A stretch of 7,368 bases of DNA from Cellulomonas sp. (GTDB taxonomy: Bacteria > Actinomycetota > Actinomycetes > Actinomycetales > Cellulomonadaceae), in contig DAIDJQ010000180.1 in NCBI GenBank assembly GCA_027451305.1, positions 1 to 7,368 on the forward strand. Reading direction: 5' to 3'. The first letter of the stretch is position 1; the number at the start of each line of letters is the position of its first letter. The position numbers were made by a program, and so were the translations under genes. This document shows positions 1 to 7,368 of the stretch, one piece after another. The notes under the pieces are model-generated. The model saw nothing but the letters and a program-made list of their open reading frames with translations, was not told where the DNA came from and ran no database searches.

Positions 1-792
1 GAGGGCACGGTGGTGCTCGACCACGTCGGCCAGGCCACGCTCGCGGAGACGGTGGAGATCGTCGTCGACGAGGGCGCCCACCTCACGGTCGTCTCGTTGC
101 AGGACTGGGCGCCGGGTTCGGTCCACGACGCCGCGCACCGGCTGCGGGTCGGCCGGGACGGCACGCTGCGGCACATCGTCGTCACCCTGGGCGGAGACGT
201 GGTCCGCGTGACCCCGGAGGCCGAGTTCACGGGCGAGGGTGCGGACATCACGGCGCTGGGGCTGTACTTCGCCGACGCGGGTCAGCACCAGGAGCACCGC
301 CTGTTCATCGACCACGGCGTGCCGTCCTGCCGGTCGCGGGTCACCTACAAGGGCGCGCTGCAGGGCGAGGGCGCGCACGCCGTGTGGGTGGGCGACGTGC
401 TGATCCAGGCGAGCGCGGAGGGCACGGACACGTACGAGCTGAACCGCAACCTCGTGCTCAGCGACGGGGCCCGTGCCGACTCGGTGCCGAACCTCGAGAT
501 CGAGACGGGGCTGATCGAGGGCGCCGGCCACGCCAGCGCCACCGGCCGGTTCGACGACGAGCAGCTGTTCTACCTGCGCTCGCGGGGTATCCGGGAAGCC
601 GATGCGCGTCGGCTGGTGGTGCTCGGCTTCTTCGCCGAGCTGCTGCACCAGATCGGGGTGCCCGAGGTGGAGGAGCGGCTGCTCGCCTCGATCGAGAGCG
701 AGCTGACCGGTTCGGCCGCCGCCGCCCTCGACGCGCAGGTCGAGAGCACCGAGGCCGGTGCGGCTCCGGTCCCGTCGGCGGAGCAGGCATGA
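1..792 (+). CDS. sufD: SufD, Fe-S cluster assembly scaffold subunit (3' part, start outside window)
   Basis: SufD pairs with SufB and a SufC dimer in the cytoplasmic SufBCD scaffold that builds [4Fe-4S]/[2Fe-2S] clusters. The reading frame is open from base 1 and 263 codons are visible. Actinobacterial SufD is usually near 380-400 residues, so roughly the first third is missing; the GTG at base 10 is internal. The visible part shows the beta-helix core and then the family hallmark at visible residues 164-196 (NLEIETG, GAGHASATGRFDDEQLFYL, SRGI). His177 in GAGHAS aligns with the functionally important E. coli SufD His360. The E. coli neighbour motif CSHG lacks its Cys here, as I recall for actinobacterial SufD. 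A helical C-terminal domain (about 197-235) follows, then an Ala/Glu-rich tail. SufB is the paralogue, but the lack of its cysteine-rich N-terminal part cannot be tested here; the position just before the ferredoxin and sufC favours SufD. The stop overlaps the next ATG by four bases. Confidence 0.93.
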   Translation, partial: EGTVVLDHVGQATLAETVEIVVDEGAHLTVVSLQDWAPGSVHDAAHRLRVGRDGTLRHIVVTLGGDVVRVTPEAEFTGEGADITALGLYFADAGQHQEHRLFIDHGVPSCRSRVTYKGALQGEGAHAVWVGDVLIQASAEGTDTYELNRNLVLSDGARADSVPNLEIETGLIEGAGHASATGRFDDEQLFYLRSRGIREADARRLVVLGFFAELLHQIGVPEVEERLLASIESELTGSAAAALDAQVESTEAGAAPVPSAEQA

Positions 793-1121
793 GTGCTCAG
801 CCCGCCTGCCTGGCCTCCGAGGTGCCCGTCGCCGGCACCCTGCGCGTCGAGCTGCAGGGAGCGGGCGGCACCGTCGGGGTGGCCCTCGTCCGTGACGAGG
901 ACGGCGAGCTGCACGCGATCAGCGACATCTGCTCGCACGGTGCCGTCTCGCTGTCCGACGGCGAGGTCGAGGGCTGCACGATCGAGTGCTGGCTGCACGG
1001 GTCCCGGTTCGACCTGCGCACCGGCAAGCCGCTGTCCCCGCCCGCCGTCCGGCCGGTGGCCGTCTACCCCCTGACCGTCGACGGCGAGAAGGTCCTCGTC
1101 GACGTCGACGCCCCGCTCTGA
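789..1121 (+). CDS. Rieske-type [2Fe-2S] ferredoxin in the suf operon
   Basis: This is a small soluble Rieske protein of 110 residues with no signal peptide or membrane helix. The cluster-binding motifs are complete: Cys48-Ser-His50-Gly and Cys67-Trp-Leu-His70, giving the 2-Cys/2-His ligand set of Rieske centres. Residues between and after the boxes (SLSDGEVEG, HGSRFDLRTGKP) are typical of the ferredoxins of aromatic-ring dioxygenases and of NirD-like proteins. The ATG at 789 overlaps the sufD stop (ATGA) and has GGAG at 780-783, five bases upstream, so it is preferred over longer in-frame alternatives running back into sufD. The closest named families are dioxygenase ferredoxin subunits, but no oxygenase or reductase gene is nearby and the gene lies inside the suf operon. 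I therefore infer a role in electron delivery to Fe-S assembly or as a client/carrier of clusters. The fold is certain; the physiological role is not. Confidence 0.9.
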   Translation: MSAQPACLASEVPVAGTLRVELQGAGGTVGVALVRDEDGELHAISDICSHGAVSLSDGEVEGCTIECWLHGSRFDLRTGKPLSPPAVRPVAVYPLTVDGEKVLVDVDAPL

Positions 1122-1126
1122 AACCT

Positions 1127-1132
1127 GAGGAG
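1127..1132 (+). promoter_or_regulatory. Shine-Dalgarno for sufC
   Basis: GAGGAG lies four bases before the ATG at 1137. It sits in the 15-base gap after the ferredoxin stop and fixes the sufC start. Confidence 0.7.
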
Positions 1133-1136
1133 AACG

Positions 1137-1901
1137 ATGTCCACCCTGCAGATCTCCGACCTGCACGTCAGCGTCGAGACCAAGGAGGGGCCCAAGCCCA
1201 TCCTGCGCGGCGTCGACCTCACCGTGAACAGCGGTGAGACGCACGCGATCATGGGGCCCAACGGCTCCGGCAAGTCCACGCTGGCGTACTCGCTGGCCGG
1301 CCACCCGAAGTACCACGTGACGTCCGGCTCGGTGACGCTCGACGGCGCCGACGTGCTGGCGATGAAGGTCGACGAGCGCGCTCGCGCCGGCCTCTTCCTC
1401 GCCATGCAGTACCCCGTCGAGGTTCCGGGGGTGTCGGTCTCCAACTTCCTGCGCACCGCCAAGACGGCCGTCAGCGGGCAGGCGCCTGCGCTGCGCCCCT
1501 GGGTCAAGGAGGTGCGCGCGGCGATGGACAACCTGCGGATGGACGCCGCGTTCTCCGAGCGGTCGGTGAACGAGGGGTTCTCCGGCGGCGAGAAGAAGCG
1601 CCACGAGATCCTGCAGATGGAGCTGCTGGCACCGAAGTTCGCGATCCTCGACGAGACCGACTCCGGGCTCGACGTGGACGCGCTGCGGATCGTGTCCGAG
1701 GGGGTCAACCGGGTGCGCAGCAACACCGACGTCGGCGTGCTGCTGATCACGCACTACACGCGGATCCTGCGGTACATCCGCCCCGACTTCGTGCACGTCT
1801 TCGTCGACGGGCACATCGCCGAGGAGGGCGGCTCCGACCTGGCCGACCGGCTCGAGGACGAGGGCTACGACCGCTTCACCCAGGGCGCCCCGCTCGTCTG
1901 A
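1137..1901 (+). CDS. sufC: SufC, ATPase of the SufBCD Fe-S scaffold
   Basis: SufC is a soluble ABC-type ATPase. ATP-driven dimerisation reshapes SufB-SufD during cluster assembly; it is not a transporter. The protein is 254 residues, normal for the family. It shows Walker A GPNGSGKST at 40-48, Q-loop Gln91 in AMQYP, signature FSGGEKKR at 148-155, Walker B running into LDETDSGLD at about 168-179 with catalytic Glu173, and the switch His206 in ITHY. The FSGGEKKR signature and the DETDSGLD block are diagnostic for SufC as against transport ATPases. The stretch around 86-102 (LFLAMQYPVEVPGV) is also typical. The start has a good Shine-Dalgarno sequence. A 36-base gap, too short for a strong internal promoter and without an obvious one, separates it from sufS. 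Confidence 0.97.
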   Translation: MSTLQISDLHVSVETKEGPKPILRGVDLTVNSGETHAIMGPNGSGKSTLAYSLAGHPKYHVTSGSVTLDGADVLAMKVDERARAGLFLAMQYPVEVPGVSVSNFLRTAKTAVSGQAPALRPWVKEVRAAMDNLRMDAAFSERSVNEGFSGGEKKRHEILQMELLAPKFAILDETDSGLDVDALRIVSEGVNRVRSNTDVGVLLITHYTRILRYIRPDFVHVFVDGHIAEEGGSDLADRLEDEGYDRFTQGAPLV

Positions 1902-3789
<1,888 letters not shown>

Positions 3790-3793
<4 letters not shown>

Positions 3794-4134
3794 GCATCGA
3801 CCAGACACCGGGCCCGCGCACGGCACCGGCCACCGCCGCCGACGTCGAGGAGGCGATGCGGGACGTCATCGACCCCGAGCTCGGGATCAACGTCGTCGAC
3901 CTCGGCCTCGTCTACGGCGTGGTCGTCGACCAGACGAACACGGCCACCATCGACATGACGCTCACCTCGGCGGCCTGCCCGCTGACGGACATGATCGAGG
4001 ACCAGACCGCGCAGGTGCTCGACGGGATCGTCGACGCCTTCCGGATCAGCTGGGTGTGGATGCCGCCGTGGGGACCGGAGCGGATCACGGAGGACGGGCG
4101 CGAGCAGATGCGGGCGATCGGCTTCAACATCTGA
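3790..4134 (+). CDS. sufT: SufT, MIP18/DUF59-family Fe-S maturation factor
   Basis: This is a 114-residue single-domain MIP18 (DUF59) protein. SufT helps mature Fe-S proteins, particularly under high demand, and is often the last gene of Gram-positive suf operons. Motifs visible are VIDPELGINVVDLGLVYG at about 26-43, the conserved Cys63 in TSAACPL and the C-terminal MPPWGPERITEDGR at 91-104. The protein ends GFNI, a normal family ending. The ATG at 3790 overlaps the sufU stop (ATGA) and has GGAGG at 3781-3785 with four bases of spacing; a longer in-frame reading exists inside sufU but lacks these signals. Relatives with the same domain include PaaD, but that belongs with phenylacetate genes that are not here. 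The stop codon lies inside a palindrome that probably ends the transcript. Confidence 0.93.
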
Positions 4135-4156
4135 GGAGCCCGAGCCGGCGCCTCAG
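4131..4156. terminator. Bidirectional terminator shared by sufT and bioN
   Basis: CTGAGG (4131-4136) and CCTCAG (4151-4156) are perfect inverted arms. After an A/G mismatch the stem continues with GCC (4138-4140) against GGC (4147-4149), leaving a six-base loop. The left arm contains the sufT TGA (4132-4134) and the right arm contains the complement of the bioN TGA (4153-4155). There is no clear T-run on either side, which is common for actinobacterial stem-loop terminators. The two operons converge with only 18 bases between stop codons, so one element serving both strands is a reasonable reading. Confidence 0.6.
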
Positions 4157-4788
4157 TCGTCGGGGAGCCCACGGGCCGCCAGCGCGTCACCCACCGCGCG
4201 TGCATGGGCGACGGCCCGTACCCCGGCGGGTACGACGACCGCGCGCGGCGACCGTTCGAGGCCGCGTGCCCTCGCCGCGTCTCTCGACTCGCCCAGGACG
4301 ACGACGAGCGCCGGGACGCTGCGCAGCATCACCGCCGCCGCGAGCGCCACCGAGCCCGGCCGTGCACCGAACCGGCGGAACGGACGGATCGCGGCCGTGA
4401 GGGCCGAGAGCAGCTCGTCGGCCCTGGTGGTCGCCACCAGCACCACCCCGGCGAGCACCACGGCCAGCAGGTCCAGCCCGGCCGCGGCGCCGGCGGGCAC
4501 GCCTCCGGTCCAGCCGCGGCCGATCCCGACGAACGCGGCCGCGACGAGGGCCGGTCGGAGCCCGTGCAGCACCCGCCGCACGGGCAGCCGCGCGAGCACC
4601 GCGCCGGCCGCGGCCACCAGCACCCCACCGAGCGCGGCGCGGAGGCCGGGGGTCAGCACCACGGCGGCGGCGAACACGGCCGTCGCGCCGAGCGACAACG
4701 ACACGGGGGCCCGGTGCAGCGGGCTGTCCCCGGGCACGTAGAGGCCGAGCGGTCCGGTCCAGGTCGCGCGACGCCGGCCGCGGCTCAT
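4153..4788 (-). CDS. bioN: BioN, ECF transporter transmembrane coupling protein (EcfT/CbiQ family)
   Basis: BioN is the membrane T-component that links ATP hydrolysis by BioM to movement of BioY during biotin import. The 211-residue protein has hydrophobic segments at roughly 30-46, 50-67, 78-90, 103-121 and 146-165. It also has the two short Ala-Arg-Gly motifs that dock into the ATPases: ARG at 174-176 (in RARGLERSPR) and ARG at 205-207 (in LAARGL). Family assignment rests on this pair of motifs and the position next to an ECF ATPase and BioY. The N-terminal region GPLGLYVPGDSPLHR resembles the start of other short EcfT proteins. The ATG overlaps the bioM stop (ATGA) and no Shine-Dalgarno sequence precedes it, so expression likely depends on translation of bioM. 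Its own stop lies in the shared terminator palindrome. Confidence 0.9.
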   Translation of the reverse strand: MSRGRRRATWTGPLGLYVPGDSPLHRAPVSLSLGATAVFAAAVVLTPGLRAALGGVLVAAAGAVLARLPVRRVLHGLRPALVAAAFVGIGRGWTGGVPAGAAAGLDLLAVVLAGVVLVATTRADELLSALTAAIRPFRRFGARPGSVALAAAVMLRSVPALVVVLGESRDAARARGLERSPRAVVVPAGVRAVAHARAVGDALAARGLPDD

Positions 4789-5579
4789 GGCGCGATCGCC
4801 GGGGCGCGGGTGTCTCCACTGAGCTGCGCCCGGTCGGCGCCGTCGCGCTCGGACGCCACGGGCGTCGTCGGCGCACCGGCCATCAGCGTCCGGTAGGCGG
4901 CCAGAGCCGGCCCCGGCGGTCCGTCATGGACCACCAGCCCACCGTCCACCACCAGCACCCGGTCGGCGCGGGCCGCCGCGTCGAGGTCGTGCGTCACCAG
5001 CACCACCTGCTGGTCCAGCCCGTCGAGCAACTCGTCGACCACCCGCCGCCACCGCAGGTCCAGCAGCGTGGTGGGCTCGTCGCACACGAGCACCCTGGGC
5101 TCCGTGGCGAGCACGGCCGCGAGCGCCAGGAGCTGACGCTGACCCGCGGACAGCGCATGCACGGGAAGGTCGGCGTGGGCCCCGAGACCGAACCGTGCCA
5201 ACCACTCCCGGGCGGCCGCCTGCCGTTGCGCCGCGGTCCCGGGCATCCGTCGCAACGAGAGCGCCACGTCCTCGGCGGGCGTGGGCATGACCACCTGCGC
5301 GTCCGGGTCGGTGAAGAGGAAGCCGACCCGTCGGCGCACCGCCGCGCCCTCCCGTGCGGTGTCCAGCCCGTCCACCCGGACGGCCCCGGCAGACGGCAGC
5401 ACCAGACCGTCGATCAGCCGGGCCAGCGTGGACTTGCCCGAGCCGTTGGCACCCACCACTGCGACCCGCCGTTCGGGCAGCCGCACCGTCACCGGACCGA
5501 GGATGCGCACGGTCCGGTCCCGCCCGTCGACCGGGTCCGGCGCCCAGGCCGTGACCTCGGCCCGGTCGAGCTCGATCAC
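4785..5579 (-). CDS. bioM: BioM, ECF transporter ATPase (EcfA/CbiO family) for biotin uptake
   Basis: This ABC ATPase energises the BioMNY transporter at the inner face of the membrane. With the GTG at 5579 as start it is 264 residues. Motifs are Walker A GANGSGKST at 43-51, Q-loop Gln95 in DPDAQVV, signature LSAGQRQ at 143-149, Walker B VLVCDEPT at 163-170 with Glu168, D-loop TLLDLR and switch His197 in VTHDLD. The signature reads LSAGQ rather than LSGGQ. A Ser/Thr/Ala-rich tail of about 30 residues follows the ABC domain. Only one ATPase gene is present, so a homodimer is expected, as for dedicated (group I) ECF systems. The same frame remains open far upstream into bioY, but that part is a shadow. 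The GTG overlaps the bioY stop (GTGA) and lacks a Shine-Dalgarno sequence, suggesting translational coupling. Confidence 0.92.
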   Translation of the reverse strand: MIELDRAEVTAWAPDPVDGRDRTVRILGPVTVRLPERRVAVVGANGSGKSTLARLIDGLVLPSAGAVRVDGLDTAREGAAVRRRVGFLFTDPDAQVVMPTPAEDVALSLRRMPGTAAQRQAAAREWLARFGLGAHADLPVHALSAGQRQLLALAAVLATEPRVLVCDEPTTLLDLRWRRVVDELLDGLDQQVVLVTHDLDAAARADRVLVVDGGLVVHDGPPGPALAAYRTLMAGAPTTPVASERDGADRAQLSGDTRAPAIAP

Positions 5580-6295
5580 CGACGGTCGCGCAGCAGGTCG
5601 GGGAAGGCGCGCAGGGCGGCGGCGGCCACCGCGGCGGCGAGGAGGCACTTGAGCAGGTCGCCGGGCCAGAAGCGCAGGTCGACGACGAAGGCGGCCTGCA
5701 GCGACATGCCGGTGCGCCAGGCGAGGCCGGCGATGCCGAGCGGTCGCACGACGAGCCAGCCGGCGGCGACCCCGGCCCAGGCCAGCACAGCGAACCGACG
5801 TGCCGGACGCACCCGACGCGCGGCGCCCGCCAGGGCGCCGGCCACGGCGGCCGCCGGGACGAATGCCGCCAGGTACCCGACCGTGGGACCGGCCAGCACC
5901 CCGAGCCCACCGGTCCCGCCCGCGAGCACGGGCACACCGGCCAGCCCCACCGCCAGGTACAGCGCCACCGCCAGCGCCCCGCGCCGGGCACCCAGCAGCA
6001 GGCCCGCCAACGTGATGGCGAAGGTCTGCAGCGTGATCGGCACCGCGATGCCGGTCGGGATCGGCGGCAGGACGGCGCACGCGGCGATGAAGGCTGCGAG
6101 CACGCCGACCAGGGCGATGTCGCCGGCGGGGGACCGCCGGGCAGCCGGGACGGGAAGTGCGGTCACGCCCGCTGCCGCGAGTGCCGCGGCGTCGCCGGCG
6201 CCTGGGTGAACCGGGTCGACCCGGTCGCAGGAGCCCTGGTCAGGCGTCGGGCGGGGGGCGTCACCGGGCATCGGGCTGGGTGTTCCGCTGGACAT
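5576..6295 (-). CDS. bioY: BioY, biotin-binding S-component of an ECF transporter
   Basis: BioY captures biotin in the membrane and delivers it with BioM and BioN. The 239-residue protein has about six hydrophobic helices from residue 59 onward. It has the BioY hallmark region: VPITLQTFAITLAGLLLG at about 85-102, RRGALAVALYLAVGLAGVPV, then GGLGVLAGPTVGYL around 129-142, and near the end FWPGDLLK at 209-216. BioY proteins are commonly near 190-200 residues; the excess is an N-terminal extension of about 55 residues rich in Pro, Ala and Asp, with no signal peptide. The ATG at 6295 is chosen because GGAG (6302-6305) sits six bases upstream. A GTG at 6166 (codon 44) would give a more standard length but has no clear ribosome site. 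The order bioY-bioM-bioN is the same as in Corynebacterium. No biotin-synthesis gene is in the window. Confidence 0.92.
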   Translation of the reverse strand: MSSGTPSPMPGDAPRPTPDQGSCDRVDPVHPGAGDAAALAAAGVTALPVPAARRSPAGDIALVGVLAAFIAACAVLPPIPTGIAVPITLQTFAITLAGLLLGARRGALAVALYLAVGLAGVPVLAGGTGGLGVLAGPTVGYLAAFVPAAAVAGALAGAARRVRPARRFAVLAWAGVAAGWLVVRPLGIAGLAWRTGMSLQAAFVVDLRFWPGDLLKCLLAAAVAAAALRAFPDLLRDRR

Positions 6296-6301
6296 GGGGA
6301 G

Positions 6302-6305
6302 CTCC
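6302..6305 (-). promoter_or_regulatory. Shine-Dalgarno for bioY
   Basis: On the minus strand GGAG precedes the ATG at 6295 by six bases. It is the only convincing ribosome site in the bio operon and supports the long form of BioY. Confidence 0.55.
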
Positions 6306-6328
6306 GGTCGTCAGGGTCGGGTCGTCGG

Positions 6329-6369
6329 GCAGGCCACCCCGGCTCGTCGCTCCGGGACGTCGGGCCTGC
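6329..6369 (-). repeat. Nested inverted repeat in the bioY leader (proximal)
   Basis: GCAGGCC (6329-6335) and GGCCTGC (6363-6369) are perfect 7-base arms. Inside them CCCGG (6338-6342) and CCGGG (6352-6356) form a second stem with a nine-base loop. If bioY is transcribed from the hexamer at 6409-6414, this stem-loop would be in its untranslated leader about 24 bases before the ribosome site. Such repeats arise easily in GC-rich DNA, so function is uncertain. Confidence 0.4.
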
Positions 6370-6373
6370 GCGA

Positions 6374-6406
6374 CCGAGGTGCGTCGCCGCGCTCGGCGGA
6401 CCTCGG
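6374..6406. repeat. Nested inverted repeat next to the bioY -10 hexamer (possible operator or leader hairpin)
   Basis: CCGAGGT (6374-6380) and ACCTCGG (6400-6406) are perfect 7-base arms. CGCCG (6385-6389) and CGGCG (6394-6398) form an inner hairpin with a four-base loop. The outer right arm begins three bases from the proposed bioY -10 hexamer, so the repeat would cover the expected transcription start, a position suited to a repressor operator. I do not recognise a known biotin-regulator site (BirA or BioQ) in it. Confidence 0.4.
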
Positions 6407-6408
6407 CC

Positions 6409-6414
6409 ACGCTA
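6409..6414 (-). promoter_or_regulatory. Candidate -10 element for bioYMN
   Basis: Read on the minus strand the hexamer is TAGCGT, fitting the actinobacterial TANNNT pattern, and it is the only such match I see in the divergent region on this strand. No clear -35 is visible. It would give a leader of about 105 bases. Confidence 0.35.
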
Positions 6415-6422
6415 GCCGGTCG

Positions 6423-6428
6423 TAGACT
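6423..6428 (+). promoter_or_regulatory. Candidate -10 element for the ABC-F gene
   Basis: TAGACT fits the TANNNT -10 pattern of actinobacterial housekeeping promoters. Transcription would start near 6435, about 50 bases before the GTG. No recognisable -35 hexamer lies at the usual distance. It is only eight bases from the opposing bioY candidate. Confidence 0.45.
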
Positions 6429-6472
6429 TGCGGGCGTTTGTGCCCCGGCCCAAGGCCCGAGCGCCAGTCGTC

Positions 6473-6478
6473 GGAGGA
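6473..6478 (+). promoter_or_regulatory. Shine-Dalgarno that selects the ABC-F GTG start
   Basis: GGAGGA lies eight bases before the GTG at 6487 and favours it over the next in-frame GTG at 6505. Confidence 0.65.
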
Positions 6479-6486
6479 ACTCACCA

Positions 6487-7368
6487 GTGATCGTCGCCCA
6501 GGGCGTGGAGCTGCGCATCGGCGCACGCGTCCTTCTCGAGCCCACCAGCTTCCGCGTCGCGGCGGGGGACCGCATCGGCCTGGTGGGCCGCAACGGTGCC
6601 GGCAAGACCACCCTGACCCGCGTGCTGGCCGGTCAGGCGCAGCCCACCGGTGGCCAGGTGCAGCGTGGCGGCGAGATCGGCTACCTGCCGCAGGACCCCA
6701 GCACGGGGGACGACGATCAGCTGGCCATGCACCGCGTGCTCTCGGCCCGCGGTCTCGACGAGGTCGTCCGCGCGATGCGCGAGGCCGAGGGCGCGATGGC
6801 CAGCGCCGACGACTCGGTCCGGGACGCCGCGATGGACCGGTACGCCCGCCTGGAGGCGCGGTTCACGGCGGCGGGTGGGTATGCCGCGGAGAGCGAGGCC
6901 CATCGCATCACCTCGAACCTGGGCCTGGACGACCGGGTGCTGTCCCAGGACCTCGGCACGCTCTCCGGCGGCCAGCGCCGTCGCGTCGAGCTGGCCCGGA
7001 TCCTGTTCTCCGGTGCACAGACCCTGCTTCTCGACGAGCCGACCAACCACCTGGACGCGGACTCGATCATGTGGCTGCGCGACTGGCTCAAGGCCTACTC
7101 CGGCGGGTTCGTGGTCATCAGCCACGACGCCGAGCTGCTGCGCGCATGCGTGAACAAGGGCTTCCACCTGGACGCCAACCGCGGCGTGATCGACCAGTAC
7201 GCACTCGGGTGGGACGCGTACCTCACCCAGCGCGAGACGGACGAGAAGCGCCGCCGGCGGGAGCGCGCGAACGCCGAGAAGAAGGCCGCGGTGCTGCTGG
7301 CCCAGGCCGACAAGATGCGCGCCAAGGCGACGAAGGCGGTCGCCGCGCAGAACATGGCCAAGCGCGCC
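6487..7368 (+). CDS. ABC-F family ATPase (N-terminal half, runs off the window)
   Basis: ABC-F proteins are soluble twin-ATPase proteins that act on the ribosome; members serve translation (EttA-like) or antibiotic protection. Here 294 codons are open to the window end, about half the usual 530-550. The first ABC domain is complete: Walker A GRNGAGKTT at 34-42, Q-loop Gln69 in YLPQDP, signature LSGGQRRRVELARIL at 159-173, Walker B LLLDEPTNHLD at 180-190 with Glu184 and switch His213 in ISHD. DEPTNHLD is the ABC-F hallmark. Residues 250-294 are very basic and helical (RRRRERANAEKK, then KATKAVAAQNMAKR), marking the inter-domain linker that enters the ribosomal E site. No membrane segments are seen. 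The overall sequence reminds me of the actinobacterial group containing M. tuberculosis Rv1473, whose gene also lies a few genes from suf; annotations such as macrolide exporter for this group are doubtful. Which subfamily it belongs to cannot be settled without the second half. Confidence 0.92.
   Translation, partial: MIVAQGVELRIGARVLLEPTSFRVAAGDRIGLVGRNGAGKTTLTRVLAGQAQPTGGQVQRGGEIGYLPQDPSTGDDDQLAMHRVLSARGLDEVVRAMREAEGAMASADDSVRDAAMDRYARLEARFTAAGGYAAESEAHRITSNLGLDDRVLSQDLGTLSGGQRRRVELARILFSGAQTLLLDEPTNHLDADSIMWLRDWLKAYSGGFVVISHDAELLRACVNKGFHLDANRGVIDQYALGWDAYLTQRETDEKRRRRERANAEKKAAVLLAQADKMRAKATKAVAAQNMAKRA

Noticed and set aside
384..788. In-frame N-terminal extension of the ferredoxin into sufD
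   Set aside because: The extension is a low-complexity Arg-rich shadow; ATG 789 has a ribosome site, the stop-start overlap and yields a standard Rieske length.
4204..4896. Plus-strand open frame opposite bioN
   Set aside because: Its translation is rich in Arg, Gly, His and Gln and has no family features, whereas the minus-strand frame has EcfT coupling motifs and membrane helices.
5580..6080. Upstream extension of the bioM frame, which would make a 431-residue protein
   Set aside because: The extra residues are an out-of-frame reading of bioY (Arg/Gly/Ala-rich). The GTG at 5579 with a stop overlap gives a normal ATPase length.
4926..6209. A 427-codon plus-strand open frame opposite bioM and bioY
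   Set aside because: Composition is His/Pro/Arg-rich and the opposite strand carries clear BioM and BioY motifs.
6441..6460. Possible small hairpin GGCC-CAA-GGCC (6447-6457) in the ABC-F leader
   Set aside because: Only four base pairs and a three-base loop, expected by chance at this G+C content. It resembles no known attenuator and no short leader peptide is evident.

Overview
This window looks like chromosomal DNA from a high-GC actinomycete. By eye, G+C is above 70%. Coding genes are packed head to tail with ATGA/GTGA overlaps, GTG starts occur, and several proteins resemble mycobacterial and streptomycete homologues. A Pseudonocardia-like organism is my best guess, but nothing here proves the genus.

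Bases 1-4134 (+ strand) hold the 3' part of a SUF iron-sulfur cluster assembly operon. The order is the end of sufD (cut by the window edge), a small Rieske-type ferredoxin, sufC, sufS, sufU and sufT. SufS extracts sulfur from cysteine and SufU accepts the persulfide. SufB (expected upstream, outside the window), SufD and SufC form the scaffold ATPase, and SufT is an MIP18/DUF59 maturation factor. The Rieske protein is a plausible but unproven electron carrier for the pathway. Each downstream gene has a good Shine-Dalgarno sequence, and sufD/ferredoxin, sufS/sufU and sufU/sufT also overlap by four bases.

Bases 4153-6295 (- strand) hold bioY-bioM-bioN, a dedicated ECF-type biotin uptake system: the substrate-binding membrane protein, the ATPase and the coupling membrane protein. 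The three genes are joined by GTGA and ATGA overlaps. This operon converges on the suf operon. A 26-bp interrupted palindrome that contains both TGA stop codons sits at the junction and probably terminates both transcripts.

Bases 6296-6486 are the divergent control region between bioY and the next gene. It contains two back-to-back -10-like hexamers and two nested inverted repeats on the bioY side. From 6487 to the window end runs the first half of an ABC-F ATPase (+ strand), a soluble ribosome-associated type of protein.

I see no RNA gene, CRISPR array, insertion sequence, phage gene or attachment site. Most of the window is well-understood housekeeping content. The points worth a second look are the Rieske gene in the suf operon, a cysteine-bearing insertion in SufU, the stop-codon palindrome and the structured bioY leader.
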